Source of the DNA: Thielaviopsis euricoi | Lineage: Eukaryota; Ascomycota; Sordariomycetes; Microascales; Ceratocystidaceae | NCBI GenBank assembly: GCA_001599615.1 | Contig: BCHJ01000004.1 | Location: 934,375-998,374 of the forward strand | Direction of reading: 5' to 3' | DNA length: 64,000 nucleotides | Shown: positions 59,801 to 64,000 of the stretch, piece by piece | How the letters are laid out: every line of letters starts with the position of its first letter | Numbering within the stretch: position 1 is the stretch's first letter | Translations under genes and position numbers: made by a program | Notes under the pieces: generated by a model | What the model was told of the DNA's origin: nothing | Seen by the model: the letters and a program-made list of their open reading frames with translations, nothing else | Database searches by the model: none

Positions 59801-62800
59801 AGGTACACAGACGTATCGGTTTTGAAAACAATAGTATAAAGTGGCCTTTGCACCTATAAGATGGCTCAATAGTGCAACTTCGTCCACACTATCATCTTAT
59901 TGTTTTGTGTTCGTTCTTTTGGCTCTTGTGCTATCGCTGCCGTTACACCCCCCAAGAAGACAAAAATCTGTGCATCCAGGTACCCAAGCACTGCGCAGAG
60001 TGTACATACAAATGTACTGTTATGCAGCGGCATGGCTGTGCGCTCATTATAATGAGATGAAATATAATTCACCAACTGCTACGTTATAATTGCGCCAGTA
60101 TTGCAGCAGCTGTGCGCAGGCTAAAAGACACCAGATGAAGAGACAAGCAACAAAAAGTCGCCGATTCAACAGCCCTCGGACACCAAACTATACCGCAGCA
60201 CAAATATCAAGTCATTCATAGCCAAAGTGTGGTGGCAACGCAGAAGTAATATTCCGAACGTGTTAAGTGCGTATGCAGCATTACCATATGGGCATATAGG
60301 TGGTGGGTGGTAGGTATAGCGTACACTGTTTGTGAGTGCACGCACAGTCCTCTCTGACTCCAGTGCTTTTATACGGTGGTATTCTAGCTTTCTTAATTAT
60401 CGTATTCCTTATGACACGGCCTCTACCCATGTCTGTCTGGAAATCGACTGAACATTATTCCGACTACTTCCAGAAGTCCAGTGCATAATTGAATAATCAT
60501 ATCAGGTCTAATGCTATTAGCTACTAGCTACTACCAGACTAAATAAAATAAACCTTAGCGGAAACGTTCCCTCACCGTATCGCTTGCGCAGGCTAGACAG
60601 CCTGAGCAATGGTCATAGCACACGAGCTTGATGCACACACAACATGCGAATTATCCACAAGTCGTGTACAATACCCATATGAGACCTGTATCTTTTTGTC
60701 TTGTATGAATACTTCCAGTCACAAGCTTGGCCAATGCCTCCAGCTTTTTATACAATTTCAAAACAAGTAGCAGCGCATATATTAGCTGTATTCAGATATT
60801 GCACGTAACTAATCTACCAGTCACCCGAACTCTATTGTTTGCTTTTGTCACTTCACAGTAGAATACGACTTACCGATCTGACTGACTGTCTGTCTGTATC
60901 GTACTCTACAATAGTACTTATAATGACCGTTCATAAAGAGGATAGTCTATTTTGACATACGTTAATATGCTACAGAAACAGCGTACGTTTGCAGGTGACA
61001 AGCCACGTTGCCTGCTATCTTTCACTGTCACTTGTGCATAATATGGCTCAATGCGTATATAAAGACATTTACAGCGTCAAGTGCTATTACTAACGCAATA
61101 TAACTACTATTGAAGCTTTTTTTTCTTCAGACTCACGTAAATATCGTGAGTAATTGAATGAAATGAAACAAAAGTGTTTATTAAACTTGCCAATTCTAAT
61201 TCCACCGCATACTACCGACTCAAACGTTTACCTCCTGACTCCCTTCCATCTTTGTCACTTGTATTTCAGCTATTATACTACAAAATACAGTTGAATCCAA
61301 TGAATACATCAAATTCCTTACACGCTCCACGATTCTCTTCCTTCTTGACTGCCACCCCATTTTATCTTGTTCCTTGGGAATTTGACCTGTGCTTCCTGCC
61401 GGAGACAGGCCGGTTTTGGCAAGTATTTCGAACCTGGTAAGTCGAAAGAAACTGGAGATTGCATGAAATCCGCTGTATAAGTATTAGGTGGCACTTGTCT
61501 AAACTTCCTTTCAATGGCCTTGTATTCCTTATATGCTCGCTTTGAGAGAAATGCCGAAACTAGATATAGCAGTAGAGTGTTAAGTATAGTACTACAAGTA
61601 CCCTCCCCTAGAGCACTCACTAGGTCCCTACACACATTCGACTCGAGGGTTGCCTCTTTCTCTAGACCTGGTCATTTATCAGTCTTCATCAAGAGTTACA
61701 TTTTGCAGGACCTTTTTATGGAATGTCTGTACCATGTGTCTCTTGGTATAGATAGATGCATCTACAAGCACAGCATAGGTTCCAAGACTCCTCTTCATGC
61801 AGTTCTCCCGCCTTGTTCTCCCTCGCTTTGACTTTGCTATCCCCGTTAGGTCCTCTCTTGCCTTATCTTCTCTACTTACCTTGTAACATCTGCTTGCCCT
61901 GCATCCCTTCCTTCTAGCTATTGTTGAAAGCAAATTCTTTCTCTTTTCGTAATTATCATGTGTTCTTTTTTCTCTTGTCTTCCCTGAAGTACAGGCCCGC
62001 ACCTACAGCTTTGACTTATTTTTTTTTGCTGGTCTTGGTTGATACTAGTGCCCGTGGCTGATGGTAGCTAATACTTATTTCCAGCTATTAAATACTTGGA
62101 GAGTCATCGTAGAGGGGCTCTTTGCCCTGATCCTCTCTTTTACAAGGGTCATTGATATCTATTATCAAATATCGAGATGAAGATACACCAATGCGCTAAG
62201 AGAACAATATTTTTTTTTATAATTGCTTGTGGGATCTTCTATTAGCACCCCCAATAACAGCGCTGAAAATTGCACCTCTTGGGCAACGTGATAGATCTCC
62301 TACATACAGTACACGCACGGTATTCTCGCTGCTCCCTCTTGTCTTCCTTCTGGACCGGACCCCCGTCACTTTTTTGCTTTTTTTTCTTTCTTGCAGTCCA
62401 CCCAAATCGGATCCGGCCGGTTCATAATGAGCAGGGCTCGTGTTTTTCTCTTCAATTTCCTCCATCTTTATACTCATACATTTTTCTATTCTTTTCTTTT
62501 CTAGCGCAGAATGCAAGGACAGGGGCAACTTCAGATACTCAAAGCAACGAACAGCCAAGACAACAAGAAGGCCGGTTGGCTCGTTAAAGAAAAAATTATA
62601 TGCCACCTACTGAGAAAAGATTTTGGCCGCAGCCGAGAGGGGAAATCGACACAATTTTGACTTTCCGTGATTGGTGCCAGTCGATAAACTCATTACGGAG
62701 CCACGTCCTCGGCCTTATTTTCATGTTGTCCTCGAGATCTCGTCTCTTTGTTGATCCAGCCACCACAGCTGACTACACTAGAATCCCACGACTAACTCGA

Positions 62801-63416
62801 TGCTTGACTTACGTCCGGTAATAAATTCCAGGCTGCATCACTAGTAGCTGTACTGCTTGCGCCTTGTCTTGGTCTATGGGGTGCTCTTCTCGCTGGCTAT
62901 TCTGCCGCACACCCCTCGTCCAGATTCGTTACAGAATTATCGAAGTGGGCATCTGAAGCAGCTCGGTACCGCTAAACCAGAAGCCCGCTACGGGTAATTA
63001 TGTATCCTCTGTTTTTGCCCTCACTTTCTCTGCCTAACCTGGTCCTTTCTCTGACAAACTTGCAAATCGTTTACGCATTTGTCTCTATCTCTGGCTCGTT
63101 TCTATGTCCCTGTCCTATTTTAGTGACTTTGTGCATATATGTCCGGGGGCCAGTCGTCGGCAGACCTCAAGGTGGCCAATATCGGTGGTACTGCTGTACA
63201 GTACGTACCGAGTCTTTACCGTTTGTATACATGCAGAGCCAAATCCAGCGACTCTGTGGTGCTGGCCTCTGGTTCGTAGAAATACGCCTACCGCCCTTAC
63301 CAAGTTTAACACTCAGTTAATATGGGAGGGCTGCTTTCCTAGTCCGTATTAGAAGCAGGAATCTCGTCTCATGGGAACTTCGAACTGACCTGCAGCACAA
63401 CTAGGGTGTTTATTGT

Positions 63417-63444
63417 ATGTGTGTGTGTGTGCGTGCGTGCGTGT
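63417..63444. repeat. (GT)n dinucleotide microsatellite
   Basis: An alternating purine-pyrimidine TGTGTG array passes into TGCGTGCG units, a sequence type able to form Z-DNA. It lies in the gene-free right end. Confidence 0.9.
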
Positions 63445-64000
63445 CGTATACTGAAAGTCTTCTCATTCTGTGGCTCTAGTCTCATCGAAGCGCCGGTTCA
63501 CAAGTCAGGTCTCGTATGCACGCACTAGGGCACAAAAGGTCTTTGCACAAGAGTAGCCAGATAACAGACGAATTTTGTCTTCTTTGATTCTCGTCCTTGA
63601 CTCTACCGACATGACGTTCCCCATTTGGCTGTAGTTGCCTGTTTGGCAGTCCGCACCTGCCAGTCTATCTGAACAATAAAAGTTCAGCACGGATAAGAGC
63701 CCGTCGAGTCTGGACCCACTATTCATCGCCGTCCTCCGCGCTGTCGGCGAATCAGCGCAGCAGCAGCTGTTTCCTATTCTGGTATGACAAGCGGCGTTGA
63801 ACCCTGACTAGCTGCAAACTGCAAACCCTAGTGCTTGAGACCAGCTTTACCACGGTCCGCTTTGGTTTGTGCCTCATTTTAAGAGTAGGAGAAAAAGAGC
63901 TTCGAACGCTGTTCGTTCCTTCTGCTGTGACTCTTTCTTTCTGTCACATTGTTACAGAATGTCCTTTGTCTAGTCTTCGTCTCATCTTTAATTCCCCGCC

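Larger units (their letters stand above)
53035..64000. other. Gene desert, 11 kb to the end of the window
   Basis: I see no supportable gene on either strand. The longest open frame is about 146 codons, and none has family motifs or a good run of spliceable exons. From 53.0 to about 55.0 kb the + strand is extremely T/C-rich with T28 at 53832-53859, probably the 3' flank of the TBC gene and a pyrimidine-biased tract. Beyond about 55 kb the DNA becomes more balanced and less repetitive, with a (GT)n array at 63417-63444. It could be a non-coding RNA locus, decayed transposon sequence or regulatory DNA of a gene beyond the window. None of these is shown. Confidence 0.5.

Noticed and set aside
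1..64000. CRISPR arrays, insertion sequences, intact transposons or rRNA genes
   Set aside because: No regularly spaced repeats, transposase or reverse-transcriptase motifs, long terminal repeats or rRNA sequence were seen by eye.

Overview
The window is nuclear DNA of an ascomycete fungus. Genes carry short spliceosomal introns with GT(A/G)NGT donors and a CTAAC branch site usually 7 to 20 bases before the acceptor AG. The gene families are fungal: DUF1168/PRKRIP1, Det1-type phosphatase, GAF-PAS hybrid histidine kinase, DIL-ankyrin protein and allantoicase. CTG codons sit at conserved leucine positions (for example V-I-I-L-A-G-E in CCT3), so this is not a CTG-serine yeast. Coding DNA is GC-rich. 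Intergenic DNA is AT-rich and full of homopyrimidine/homopurine runs and pentamer microsatellites. I could not place the species.

Layout. 1-4.6 kb: no gene seen. 4.6-6.7 kb (-): eight-exon DHA2/Fnx1-like MFS transporter with a 9-base micro-exon. 6.9-8.9 kb (-): secreted arylsulfatase. 9.65-11.7 kb (+): eleven-exon Dal5/ACS-family anion transporter. 12.3-14.5 kb (+): CCT3, chaperonin subunit gamma. 14.9-15.5 kb (-): PRKRIP1-like spliceosome-associated protein. 17.4-19.5 kb (+): Det1-like histidine phosphatase. 20.0-26.6 kb (-): 2162-residue hybrid histidine kinase. 32.2-33.0 kb (-): cytochrome b561-domain membrane protein. 35.3-36.9 kb (+): allantoicase. 37.9-40.75 kb (+): ankyrin-DIL protein. 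46.35-53.03 kb (+): 2211-residue Rab-GAP (TBC) protein with a huge low-complexity N-terminus. 53.0-64 kb: 11 kb in which I see no gene.

The genes are independent transcription units and I see no biosynthetic cluster. The loose functional themes are nitrogen and sulfur scavenging (allantoicase with GATA sites upstream, a Dal5-like permease, arylsulfatase), signalling (hybrid kinase) and membrane or cytoskeletal traffic (TBC, DIL-ankyrin). I rebuilt all exon junctions by hand, and in every multi-exon gene the reading frame closes exactly. I found no convincing undescribed system. The points most worth a second look are the 9-base micro-exon, an intron placed immediately before the kinase receiver's phospho-acceptor Asp, a possible remote first exon of the TBC gene, intron-hosted pentamer repeats, and the 11-kb gene desert.
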